Positions 21,201 through 29,055 of a DNA stretch of 64,000 nt are shown here, one piece after another (position 1 is the stretch's first letter; each line of letters opens with the position of its first letter). The DNA is from Scatosoma sp045127595 (GTDB taxonomy: Bacteria > Bacillota > Clostridia > Christensenellales > Borkfalkiaceae), in the NCBI GenBank assembly GCA_045127595.1, contig JBGVQS010000021.1, positions 1 through 64,000 of the forward strand, read 5' to 3'. Position numbers and translations under genes: made by a program. The notes below the pieces were generated by a model. It ran no database searches and was not told where the DNA came from. It saw only the letters and a program-made list of their open reading frames with translations.

Positions 21201-22685
21201 TTTACCGAAGCGAACCTTGCTTCGGCGACGTACGTAGGCGCAGGCGCGTTCATGAACAATAAAGCGTTGAAGTCGATTACGTTCGGCGAAGGCTTGCAAT
21301 CGGTATCCGACTTTGCGTTTGCATATTGCAGATCGATCGATAAGGTAGTTATGCCTTTGCATATTACTTCCGTCGGTAAATACGCGTTCTATGCGGCGAA
21401 AATTTCCGAAGTGAATTTGGTAAACGTAGATTCCGTTGGCGAATATGCGTTTGCAAGAACGGAAATGAAGAAAGCAACCTTGAAAGAGGGCGTTAGCCTT
21501 GGCGACGCGGCGTTTGCATATTGCTACGGCTTGACCGAAGTGCAAAACTTGAACAAAGCCGTTTCTATCGGTGCAAATGCGTTTAACGGCGCGGCTTTGG
21601 AAACCTTGGATTTGTCGGCGGCAACCTTTATCGGCGATTTCGCGTTTGGCGAATCGGCTGCAACGAGCGTTGTTTTGGGCAAAAACTTGGTAAAGCTCGG
21701 TGAAAATCCTTTCTATAATACGGAAATTGAGTCGTATGGCAAGGTAGTAGACGTTACCTTTAACGATCAAGTTGTGGATCAGACGGTTATCGAAACGTTT
21801 GACGTAAGCGACAAGGTAAAAGTGATTGACGGCGTTTTGTATCAAATCGTTGAAAACGGCGGTTTGGAATTGGTTTCCTATCCCATGAAAAAGGCGGCAG
21901 GGAACTACGTTGTAGAAACAGGCACGGTAAGAATCAGCGCGAATGCGTTTGCGTATTCCGCAGTGCAGAACGTAACCCTTCCCGCAGAATTGAAGGCGAT
22001 CGGCGACAAAGCGTTCTTCGGTTGCGAAGATTTGACGACGGTTGTGTTCAAGAGCTATCAAGCTCCCGTTTTGGAAGAAGCATACGACCCGATGTACGTA
22101 ACCTACGAAAATGCGGCGCATACGGGCTACTTGGGCGAATACAAGGGCTTGGGAATCGCACCTTTCTATATGTGGGGTTCTACGTCGAATACGACGAACT
22201 ATTATTACGGAGCAAACTTCGTAGACCGTATCGGTCAGTTGGAAAAGAAACTCATTATGGTAAAACCGACGAACGGTTTGTACTATGATACGTTTATTAT
22301 GTCGCAGTACTTCGGAACGGTGCTCGAAGGTACGCCTACGGCGGTAAGCGCAACGTTGGCGGTAATCGATCAGATCAACGCGTTGCCGGAAGTAGACCGT
22401 ATTACGTTGGCGAACGAAGCGGCTGTTTTGGCTGCGAGAGACGCTTATAACAAACTGCCTTCCGTAGAGCAGCAATCGCTTGTATACAATTACGAGAAAT
22501 TGCTCGGTGCGGAAGATATGTTGGAATATCTCAGAGGAAGCAACCCCGACGTACCTCCTGTTGTAGAGCCTGACACGGAAGAAAAGAAGGGCTGCGGAAG
22601 CGTGCTTGGGTTGACGGCAAGCGTTTCTATGTTGGCAGTTTTTGCTGTTGCGGCGGCAAGAAAAACGAAAAAGGAAAACGAATAA
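15288..22685 (+). CDS. Surface subtilisin-like (S8) protease fused to LRR_5 repeats
   Basis: A 2465-residue lipoprotein with lipobox LGAC (Cys25). The subtilase domain has all three catalytic residues: Asp212 in VLDTGLD, His286 in HGTHVAG and Ser612 in GTSMAAP. A protease-associated insert lies at about 490-540 (KGKIVLVKRG), as in cell-envelope proteases of the Vpr/C5a-peptidase type. Fn3/Ig-like regions follow, and about 1420-2260 are BspA-type leucine-rich repeats. The extreme C-terminus has KKGCGS, a hydrophobic helix and a basic tail, which resembles a sorting or membrane-anchoring tail. It lies 22 bp upstream of the next lipoprotein gene and close to an oligopeptide importer, which suggests it releases peptides for uptake. 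Confidence 0.92.
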   Translation: MLKFKKKIIQLMALVGAASFTLGACTDNGTTVRKAPLNDATISKVDGEIKMNTEDYFDTNVISKLPETVAKDEEISVIVDLKSDSLMDFCQTEGKADSLTEYVVSGAAKMQAYQIEKQQNVWLNRLRSSGISYTLGERYDTLLNGFEVMIKAKDFTALNELFGQNATLIVGDVYEPAQTQPVHNYVDVYETGIFNSSKSEYQGDGVVVAVLDTGLDYTHTAFSPNNFFPTYEAFTLASVSEKIDQTVAAEFTKGLTGEDVYLNKKVPFAYDYADKDPDVLPINSEHGTHVAGIIAGKDDTITGVAPNAQLAIMKVFSDAQQGAKDSWIISSLEDCVTLGVDVINMSLGSNCGFSREVDKENKNQIYDRIREAGISLIAAAGNDYNATFSSDKNGSNGLTSNPDSGPVGAPSTYESALSVASVDGVKTPYLRYNDDIIYFNEASTSDSETKDFVDDILKTVGGVDSYDFEYAVIPGIGRSSDYPEEKEFYKGKIVLVKRGTTTFEDKVRVALIEKGAAGIIIYNNVSGTISMSVGEGIGAVCSISQDEGEKLAAAGGGIIKISKAQVAGPFMSDFSSWGPTSDLKIKPEITAHGGEILSAVPGQDYDRLSGTSMAAPNQAGATALIRQYVKYSNVFGTQAEMEDDPVRVTTLVNQLMMSTTDIVLNKNGLPYAVRKQGSGLVNIANAANSSAYISTFEDGKEMDKTKLELGDDKEKTGVYKMKFAINNISNGAVTYDLGAIVMTEGVSTTYTSHGDTTVTQDGYLLEGATLSVLNATDATLNGMQVTVNAKQSAMLEVQITLSSSDKDYLNDSFKYGMYVEGFITMKAVSGATVDMNVPYLAFYGDWTEAPIFDEEYYDTHKDEINAGIDEEDKLMADAYATRVIGGTYSDYIATLGSYYFIQDPKATQIAADKNKIALSNNEDGQSSSLNSISNIWAGLLRNVKEWDLKIVEDSTGRTIFTKTGHNQIKSSSSGGAVRQSSFDVDFSVLEHNLKNNTKYTVTVETYIDYGTKEEQNAKNVRNVFEFPLYIDFEAPVITNVAYRSEYDKDTKKTHLYADLSVYDNHYAMGLQLGQLVPETDPETPYIYSMKSFGKYMTPVYSTFNSTSLVSIEITDYVADMKNSVGTQYDKPGSESATNTNAFIVNCYDYAMNAATYEIKLPDEVISMYFNVEDNLIKLSPNETLELSSVLNIFPNETWLQVLDFETSDSSVVEVVNQTLLAKEIAEGEPRTATVKAIGYDSNGTEIVASVQVQVLAEGEEGYVGGYTVPQINNFAITGYKVNKAYYSISSEEREIGLTGGTYEFGGEKVLSMFPSESVDLVYVLDSYFPDLTSIVYSQSDAYRGADGEMLTRYVDLVPGTDPETGKDTMSIVAKAEGTSIISLDVKFNGGNTFYSGRVTINVKDPYTTNAIYLMSYKGLGGEVVIPGDRGITTIYAYAFSNYEYVEKDLEAGDVINDEDPYNLKQMYIGEDTITKIVIPEGVTHINEYAFAKLTALEEVVLPDSLVNIGVGAFYGCEKLKTINLEDVKFINASAFEGCALNSVRLDKINAIGNYAFKDCQLNELFLPKSSQSLGIGAFMGNTYLDSVTFDAPKVKIGSGVFEGCSQLLSISINAAVIPAYAFDGCTSLESVTLGKDVAVIGEFAFRGTNVSKFNVTAGGLLTTEQDGALIMKGTELLLVAPNHAGNVTTTATSIATGAFAGNTKIFRVYANNVVSIGNYAFSDCTQLRSVEINSATSIGNYAFAGTKLTQTPDLSKIKSIGNYAFASTAITSVTIADDTKVGDYAFCYNRDLKTVTIGSGVTLGEGVFYCPVMDYTWKPDPNSYTSTGPSTDYYKHEKYVVYDENGEPVEDGTFDYYYYDYTVGVISTLQEATIGDDTVIGPFAFAGNAKMTKVTFGENVTVGDYAFFNDASLVEVVNLSKVVSIGEQAFSGSRTQAFRMYKNTWMYAFDYEYLNGELRVVDYMYSSFAPVFTEANLASATYVGAGAFMNNKALKSITFGEGLQSVSDFAFAYCRSIDKVVMPLHITSVGKYAFYAAKISEVNLVNVDSVGEYAFARTEMKKATLKEGVSLGDAAFAYCYGLTEVQNLNKAVSIGANAFNGAALETLDLSAATFIGDFAFGESAATSVVLGKNLVKLGENPFYNTEIESYGKVVDVTFNDQVVDQTVIETFDVSDKVKVIDGVLYQIVENGGLELVSYPMKKAAGNYVVETGTVRISANAFAYSAVQNVTLPAELKAIGDKAFFGCEDLTTVVFKSYQAPVLEEAYDPMYVTYENAAHTGYLGEYKGLGIAPFYMWGSTSNTTNYYYGANFVDRIGQLEKKLIMVKPTNGLYYDTFIMSQYFGTVLEGTPTAVSATLAVIDQINALPEVDRITLANEAAVLAARDAYNKLPSVEQQSLVYNYEKLLGAEDMLEYLRGSNPDVPPVVEPDTEEKKGCGSVLGLTASVSMLAVFAVAAARKTKKENE

Positions 22686-22707
22686 GCTTCGATAAAAAGA
22701 GGATTGT

Positions 22708-24273
22708 ATGAGAAAGAAATTGAAATGTACAGTACTCCTCGGGACAATCGCGCTCCTGTGTTTTGGCACAGGCTGCGCGGTCAAGTCGGAGGTGAAAAAA
22801 AACAAAGAAAAGGGCTATAAGATCTCGGTGGTCTACGATCCGAACGGCGGTAGCTTTTTGGAGCTTCCCAACATTACGATTATGGATATGTTTAACCCGG
22901 ATCATTATGAGGCGGATTCAAACGGCGAAGTGCATATCAAATTGACCGAACCGACGGATCCTTCTCGTCCAACGAGCACGGACGATCCTATTGAGCTGCA
23001 TTTGCAAAGCCATTTCTTTGCGGGTTGGTATCAAACGCGCGAATTGCGTACAACGGCGGAAGGCGCTCCCGTGGATTGGAACGGAAAGGAACTCGCGCTT
23101 CTTGAAGACGGTAGATTCGTTTACGCGGACACCGTAACGGACGAAGCTCCTACCGAAGCTGTTCCCGCATACAATTATTCTGGGTATTGGGATTTTGAAA
23201 ACGACCGAATCGATTATTCCGAAGAAGACGGTTTCGTGGAAAGGCGTTTGTATGCAGGCTGGGTTCCTTATTACGAATTCCATTACTATTATGAAAAGGA
23301 AGCGGGCGTTTGGGAAAAACTTGAAGACGTAACGACGTTCAATTATAAAACGACGAATTCTGATGAATATCCAAAAGAAGCGGATAAAGATATGATTTAT
23401 TTGCCCGAATGGGACAATGGGGCAATGAATTATTCCCATCTTTATCAAAGTGGTTCGGAATATTTATTCCCGTCCGTTATAGATACGACTTTCTTAAAGG
23501 CGTATGCGGACGCGGATCGGACGCAAGAAATCGTAACTTCGTTTGAGCATCCGGGTACGTTAGAGCCTTGCTATGGTGAAAACAAGGAATTGCGCGTAGA
23601 AAACCGCATCCAAAACATTTATATTGAAGTGGAAGCGGGGGAACAGTACCGTATTGAAACGGCGGAACAGCTTGCCTTGCACGCAAACCGCAAAGGGCAT
23701 TATACGATTTATAACGACTTGGATTTCACAGGCAAGACTTGGCCCGCGGCGTTCAGCGCAGGGGAATTTGCTGGCTCGATGAAAGGGAAAGACGGTAAAG
23801 CGATTACGTTTACAAATATCGACGTTGCCTATGGCTCGGATGGTAAATACGGCGGTTTGTTCGGAAAGCTCGGGGCAGGCGCAAGCCTTACGAAGATTTC
23901 TTTTGAAAATGTTACGGTTACGTTGAACAGCATCGGTACGAGAAACCACGGCGCACAATTCGGTTTGTTTGCAGGTATGATTGACGAAGGTGCAACCTTG
24001 ACGGACGTTTCCCTGCAAAATGCAACCCTTAAAATCGGCGCGATCGGTTATGCAAACGACTTAGCTTTCCATTTGATTGCAAACGGGAACGCAAGCGCTG
24101 TAAAAACGGAACTGGAAACGTTGCATTTATCCGTATTTGGGGTATTACTGATAGACGTATATGAATATACGGTAAATCCCGAAAAGGTAACGGTGGAGGA
24201 AGGCGGAAAGATTTCGTTGGAATTCTATCCTTCTTCCAGCAGACTTAATCAAGAAATTTATATTATACAATAA
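22708..24273 (+). CDS. Lipoprotein with InlB-like and GLUG-like modules
   Basis: A 521-residue protein starting after AGAGGA, with lipobox GTGC (Cys23). Residues about 35-190 contain InlB-type beta modules, one enlarged (YDPNGG opening; FFAGWY and LYAGW signatures). Residues about 325-440 contain a GLUG-like repeat region (YGGLFGKL, FGLFAGMI). These modules occur in adhesins and surface proteins of gut bacteria. The gene sits 17 bp before oppA-1 and is probably co-transcribed with the protease and transporter. No enzyme motif is seen; function unknown. Confidence 0.82.
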   Translation: MRKKLKCTVLLGTIALLCFGTGCAVKSEVKKNKEKGYKISVVYDPNGGSFLELPNITIMDMFNPDHYEADSNGEVHIKLTEPTDPSRPTSTDDPIELHLQSHFFAGWYQTRELRTTAEGAPVDWNGKELALLEDGRFVYADTVTDEAPTEAVPAYNYSGYWDFENDRIDYSEEDGFVERRLYAGWVPYYEFHYYYEKEAGVWEKLEDVTTFNYKTTNSDEYPKEADKDMIYLPEWDNGAMNYSHLYQSGSEYLFPSVIDTTFLKAYADADRTQEIVTSFEHPGTLEPCYGENKELRVENRIQNIYIEVEAGEQYRIETAEQLALHANRKGHYTIYNDLDFTGKTWPAAFSAGEFAGSMKGKDGKAITFTNIDVAYGSDGKYGGLFGKLGAGASLTKISFENVTVTLNSIGTRNHGAQFGLFAGMIDEGATLTDVSLQNATLKIGAIGYANDLAFHLIANGNASAVKTELETLHLSVFGVLLIDVYEYTVNPEKVTVEEGGKISLEFYPSSSRLNQEIYIIQ

Positions 24274-24290
24274 TGGAGGTAGAATAAATT

Positions 24291-26927
24291 ATGAAAAAGA
24301 AAGGACTTTTTCGTGCACTGAGTACGGTTCTTTGCTGTGCTGTCAGCGCTTCTGCGATGGCAACGCTTGCTTCTTGTAACAGCAAGAAGAAGAAAGATAG
24401 TATCGTTCTTATGACGGAAGAACTGAGCGGTTTGTTCAATCCGTTCTATGCTACCGCAGGTACGGACATGGACGTAGTCGGTATGACGCAGATCGGTATG
24501 CTTTCGACGGATAAAAACGGTCAGCCTGAAGCGGGCGATCACGTTCCTACCGTTGTAAAGGATTTTGAAATCAAAACGGTTGGCGACGGCGATACGGCGA
24601 AGACCGTTTACACGTTCGTATTGAAGAACGATTTGAAGTTCTCCGACGGACATCCTTTGACGATGCAAGACGTACTTTTCAATATGTACGAATATCTCGA
24701 TCCCGTATATACCGGTTCTTCGACGATGTATTCCATCGACATTGAAGGTTTACAGCAATATAGAACGCAGACGAACCTTTCGTCAGGCGGCAGCAGCGTC
24801 AGCGAACAAATTTCTAATAATGCTGCGGCGTATGCGAGAATCCGTATCCTTGAATTGATCGACATCTATGAAACAAACGGTAGAATTGGTAATTCTGATT
24901 CGCAATCTTTCAGCCTTGATGAAGAAGGAATGAAAGCGGCTATCGGCAAACATAACGTATCCAGCACCTATAAGAGCGCGGTTGCTACCAATCAGGAACA
25001 AGCGGAAGTCGCGGCAAAGGGCTATGAGGCGGAAGCGGAATATTACCGTAACATTCTTTTGAAAGACTATGAACGGACATTAGAGAAATTCAAGGAAGAA
25101 TTGCAGTCGGATTTCAGAGCGGCAAAAGAATCTTACGATTTGGAAACCGAACCCTATAAGTCTTGGAAAAAAGAGCTTTCTAACGATATCTTCAAATTCT
25201 TCTTATACGAAGATTATATTACTCCCAAATATAGAGAAGTAGAAGGAAAAGAAGACAAAACGGTTATCGAAAAATTCGAAAATACGGATATTGTCAATAA
25301 GTATAAGAGCGAAGAAGCGGCAATTGAAAGAGTATTTGGGGACAACGTAACGACTGGACTCAACAAGATTCTTTCCTATTGGGGCACGGCAGGTACGCTT
25401 GCAACCCTCTATGCGGCAGAATCTATCGATATTCAGTTGCACAACAGCATCCAAGGGGATTCCTTGTTGTATCCCAACATTTCCGGTATCGTTTCCGTTG
25501 GTCATAAAACGAATGAAACGTCGGTAACGGTTAATGATAAGACGTATGCGGTTGCGCAAGAGCATAACCTTGACGCAGACGGTAAGCCTATCAATCCTAA
25601 TGAATACGAAGTATTGCGTATTACCGTAAACGGTACGGACCCGAAAGCAATTTATAACTTCGGCTTTACCGTTGCACCTTCCCATTATTATTCCGCAGAC
25701 AGCGACTATCCTGAAGGAAGACCTATCGATATTGCAAACAATAAGTTCGGCGTTGAATACGCAGACAGCGACTTCCAGTCGTACACCATTCAATCGGCAG
25801 AACACGTTAAATTACCTATGGGCGCAGGCGCGTTTAAAGCAACCAACAGCTCGAACAGCGACAACCCCAAGGCTTCCGAATTCTGGAGCAGCAATATCGT
25901 ATATTTCAAAGCGAACGATAACTTCGAATTTGAAGTAAAAGCGAAGAAACTCCGTATGCAGGTTGTAAGCGCATCCAACGCGCTCGATATGCTTGAAAAC
26001 GGCGAAATCGACTACATCACGCCTCAATTCACGCAGGCAAATTCTAGAAGATTGAAGAGTATGGAAAGCGACGGTTTCACGCAGCTTTCTTCTTGGCAGC
26101 TTGGTTACGGTTATATCGGTATCAACGCAGGGAAAGTGCCTAATATTAACATTCGTCGCGCAATCATGTCCGCAATGCAGACAGGGTTGGCTTGCGAATT
26201 CTACGAAGCAGGTACGTGTAAGCCTATTTCTTGGCCTATGTCTTCCGTAAGCTGGGCATATCCCAAGGAAGCAGACGGTACGACCAGACCGAACGGACGC
26301 GATTATACAAACTGGACGACTCTCAACGCGGCAAAACAAAAGATTCTAAAATACATGAATGCAGCAGGTGTACAGGAAGGCGATTCCAAGCTGAAGATTA
26401 AATTCACGATCGCAGGTGCTTCCATTACCGAACACCCTACGTATGCGGTATTTAAGCAGGCGGCGGATATTCTCAATTCCATGGGTTGGGACGTAGAAGT
26501 AAAGGCTGACTCGCAGGCGCTCTTGAAACTTTCGACTGGTTCGTTGGAAGTATGGGCGGCAGCTTGGGGTTCGACAATCGATCCCGATATGTATCAGGTT
26601 TACCATAAGAATTCGTCGGCAACGTCCGTTTATGCATGGGGTTACCGTGAAATCAAGGCGAGCCCTTCGACTTATCCGGAAGAATACCGTATCATCAATG
26701 AATTGAGTAAGCTCATTGACGATGGTCGTGCGGCGATGGATCAAGCGGTAAGAAAGCCTATTTATGAAAACGCAATGAAGCTGGTGCTTGACCTTGCGGT
26801 TGAATTGCCCGTATATCAACGTAAAACCTTGTACGCATATAACAGCGATACGATCAAGGGTCTTGCGAAAGAAGTAAACGAATATTCGAGCCCGCTTGAA
26901 AAGCTTTGGGAACTTGAATTGGTATAA
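24291..26927 (+). CDS. oppA: Oligopeptide ABC transporter substrate-binding lipoprotein (OppA-1)
   Basis: An 878-residue family 5 solute-binding protein with GGAGG before the start and lipobox LASC (Cys29). Family features include the N-terminal lobe (VYTFVLKNDLKFSDGHPLT, about 106-124) and a C-terminal region with WAAAWGSTIDPDMYQ and YQRKTLYAY. It is much longer than the usual 500-600 residues. The extra length is a helical, Lys/Glu/Ala-rich insertion at about 155-395, coded by about 24750-25475, placed where the N-lobe normally runs straight into the next strand. It captures peptides outside the membrane for the permease encoded downstream. The family is certain; peptide specificity is not known. 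Confidence 0.92.
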   Translation: MKKKGLFRALSTVLCCAVSASAMATLASCNSKKKKDSIVLMTEELSGLFNPFYATAGTDMDVVGMTQIGMLSTDKNGQPEAGDHVPTVVKDFEIKTVGDGDTAKTVYTFVLKNDLKFSDGHPLTMQDVLFNMYEYLDPVYTGSSTMYSIDIEGLQQYRTQTNLSSGGSSVSEQISNNAAAYARIRILELIDIYETNGRIGNSDSQSFSLDEEGMKAAIGKHNVSSTYKSAVATNQEQAEVAAKGYEAEAEYYRNILLKDYERTLEKFKEELQSDFRAAKESYDLETEPYKSWKKELSNDIFKFFLYEDYITPKYREVEGKEDKTVIEKFENTDIVNKYKSEEAAIERVFGDNVTTGLNKILSYWGTAGTLATLYAAESIDIQLHNSIQGDSLLYPNISGIVSVGHKTNETSVTVNDKTYAVAQEHNLDADGKPINPNEYEVLRITVNGTDPKAIYNFGFTVAPSHYYSADSDYPEGRPIDIANNKFGVEYADSDFQSYTIQSAEHVKLPMGAGAFKATNSSNSDNPKASEFWSSNIVYFKANDNFEFEVKAKKLRMQVVSASNALDMLENGEIDYITPQFTQANSRRLKSMESDGFTQLSSWQLGYGYIGINAGKVPNINIRRAIMSAMQTGLACEFYEAGTCKPISWPMSSVSWAYPKEADGTTRPNGRDYTNWTTLNAAKQKILKYMNAAGVQEGDSKLKIKFTIAGASITEHPTYAVFKQAADILNSMGWDVEVKADSQALLKLSTGSLEVWAAAWGSTIDPDMYQVYHKNSSATSVYAWGYREIKASPSTYPEEYRIINELSKLIDDGRAAMDQAVRKPIYENAMKLVLDLAVELPVYQRKTLYAYNSDTIKGLAKEVNEYSSPLEKLWELELV

Positions 26928-26983
26928 GAAGTATTCTTATAAAATAACAAAAAATAAGCGCTTTTGCGCAATTTGGTGTTAAG

Positions 26984-27973
26984 ATGTTTAAATATATTCT
27001 CAAAAGAATTGGGATATCCATTTTGATTTTGTTGGGTGTTTCCTTCATTCTGTATGCGTTGCTCCGTTGTATGCCTACGGACTTCGTTGATTCCCGTATC
27101 CAAGCGCTTACGGCGGGCGGCAATACGGTTACCGAAGATTTCAAAGAGCAAATGTACGCAACGTACGGTTTGGACGGAAACATCCTCGAAGGATATTTGA
27201 ACTGGATATCCAACGTTTGTCAATTTGATTTCGGCAGAAGTTTCCTCAACCAAGGTTCGGTTTTGTCGGAAATTTTCAGCGCGGATAGAATCGGTACGTC
27301 CTTTATGGTTGCCGCCGTTGCTACGGTGTTTGAATTTTTGATTGCGATTCCGCTCGGTATTACCGCGGCAACCCATCAATATTCCGCACGCGATTACGTG
27401 GTAACGGTGTTCGCCATGATTGGTATTTCCTTGCCTTCCTTCTTCTTTGGGCAGATTTTGAAAGATATCTTCTCGATGAAGTTGGGTTGGTTCCCTGCTG
27501 CTACGAATAAGACGGCAGGTTTTACCCCTGCGAACTGGTGGGAAGCAACGACGGACTATCTCCATCATATGGTCTTGCCCATTTTGACCGTTGTTATTTT
27601 GAGTATCGGCGGCAGAATGAGAATGACAAGAACGAATATGTTGGAAGTTTTGAACTCCGACTATATCCGTACGGCAAGAGCGAAAGGTTTGCGGGAAAAT
27701 AAGGTTATTTACAAACACGCTTTCCGTAATACCATGATTCCGCTCGTAACCAGCTTGGCGGGGTTGATTCCGTCCTTGTTCTCGGGCGCAATGATTACCG
27801 AAAAGGTTTTCAACCTGACTGGGATAGGAAATTACGCCTTGACGGCAATGACGCAAGGGGATATTCCGGTTATTATGACCTATAATATGTTCCTTGCTTG
27901 CTTGTCGGTTTTGGGCGTATTGCTCGCCGATTTGATGTACGCAGTGGTTGACCCGCGCGTAAAACTTGTATAA
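26984..27973 (+). CDS. oppB: Oligopeptide ABC transporter permease (OppB-1)
   Basis: A 329-residue permease with the OppB-type N-terminal helix, the second conserved segment (AIPLGITAATHQYS) and the EAA loop (RTARAKGLRENKVIYKHAFRN, about 226-246) that contacts the ATPases. About six membrane helices are visible. The ribosome binding site is weak compared with its neighbours, as is common for a permease that follows an abundant binding protein. It forms the transmembrane channel with OppC-1. Confidence 0.93.
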   Translation: MFKYILKRIGISILILLGVSFILYALLRCMPTDFVDSRIQALTAGGNTVTEDFKEQMYATYGLDGNILEGYLNWISNVCQFDFGRSFLNQGSVLSEIFSADRIGTSFMVAAVATVFEFLIAIPLGITAATHQYSARDYVVTVFAMIGISLPSFFFGQILKDIFSMKLGWFPAATNKTAGFTPANWWEATTDYLHHMVLPILTVVILSIGGRMRMTRTNMLEVLNSDYIRTARAKGLRENKVIYKHAFRNTMIPLVTSLAGLIPSLFSGAMITEKVFNLTGIGNYALTAMTQGDIPVIMTYNMFLACLSVLGVLLADLMYAVVDPRVKLV

Positions 27974-27985
27974 AGGAGGGAAATT

Positions 27986-29053
27986 ATGGAAAACGAAAAA
28001 GAATTACAACAAAATTCCCTCGAAGAAACGGCTGCTACGGTAGCGGCTACTGCGGAAGCGGTCGCTACGGTGGAAGATACGGAAACCCCGCTTGATAAAA
28101 ACGTGCGGTTGATGTCTCCCACCCGTATGCTCCTTCGCCGCTTTTTCCGCTCCAAGCTCTCGATGGCAGGGATCATCATGTTGGCGGCGCTGTTTATCTT
28201 TTGTTGGTTTGGCCCGATCGTTTATCAGGTTTGGGGAGAAATCGAAACCGACCGTAACGGCGCAATCGAATATGCTCCCTATCAAATGAACGGCTTTGTA
28301 CAGCTCATTGTTACCGATAACGGTATCAATTCCTTGGCAAAGCCTTCTATCGATCACCTTCTTGGTACGGACGAACAGGGTATGGATATCTTTACCCGTT
28401 TGATGTACGGCGGCAGACTGTCGCTGTCCATCAGCTTTATCGCGGTATTTTTGACCTCCTTTTTGGGGATTGTGTTAGGCGGTATTGCAGGGTTCTACGG
28501 CGGAACGGTCGATAATATCATCATGCGTATATGCGACGTTTTGATGTGCTTGCCGACGCTGCCGCTCATGCTGATTATCGGTACTGTATTAGACGCGAAT
28601 AACGTAGATTCAAAATACTACATATATTTGTTGATGGGATTGCTTTCCTTGTTCTCGTGGACGGGGATGGCGCGACTTGTTCGCGGGCAAATTCTGTTCT
28701 TGCGTGAGCAGGAATATATGGTTGCTGCGGAAGCGATGGGGTATTCTACTGCGCGTAGAATTTTCAAGCATTTGATCCCCAACGTTTTGCCCCAAATCTT
28801 GGTATCCATGACCATGTCGTTGGGCAGCATGATCTTGTATGAATCCACGCTTTCCTATTTGAACCTTGGTGTAAGAATTCCTTATGCGTCTTGGGGTACG
28901 ATGATTCAGATTATTTCCGAACGTACCGATATTTTGCAGAACAACCCCAACGTTTGGTTGCCTTCGGGTATTTGCATTATTATCGCCGTACTTGCGTTTA
29001 ACTTCATAGGCGACGGTTTGCGCGACGCGCTTGATCCTAAGCAGAGGAGATAA
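27986..29053 (+). CDS. oppC: Oligopeptide ABC transporter permease (OppC-1)
   Basis: A 355-residue permease preceded by AAAGGAGGG. It has a long, acidic, Ala/Thr/Glu-rich cytosolic N-terminus (about 45 residues), TM1 at about 55-75, and the OppC signature HLLGTDEQGMDIFTRL before TM2. The EAA loop (VAAEAMGYSTARRIFKHLIPN) is near 246-267 and the protein ends GDGLRDALDPK. The TM1-TM2 outer loop is of ordinary length, in contrast to the paralogue at 46382. It partners OppB-1. Confidence 0.93.
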   Translation: MENEKELQQNSLEETAATVAATAEAVATVEDTETPLDKNVRLMSPTRMLLRRFFRSKLSMAGIIMLAALFIFCWFGPIVYQVWGEIETDRNGAIEYAPYQMNGFVQLIVTDNGINSLAKPSIDHLLGTDEQGMDIFTRLMYGGRLSLSISFIAVFLTSFLGIVLGGIAGFYGGTVDNIIMRICDVLMCLPTLPLMLIIGTVLDANNVDSKYYIYLLMGLLSLFSWTGMARLVRGQILFLREQEYMVAAEAMGYSTARRIFKHLIPNVLPQILVSMTMSLGSMILYESTLSYLNLGVRIPYASWGTMIQIISERTDILQNNPNVWLPSGICIIIAVLAFNFIGDGLRDALDPKQRR

Positions 29054-29055
29054 TC

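Noticed and set aside
26928..26983. Attenuator hairpin between oppA-1 and oppB-1
   Set aside because: Only a 4-bp GCGC/GCGC stem is visible; too weak to call.
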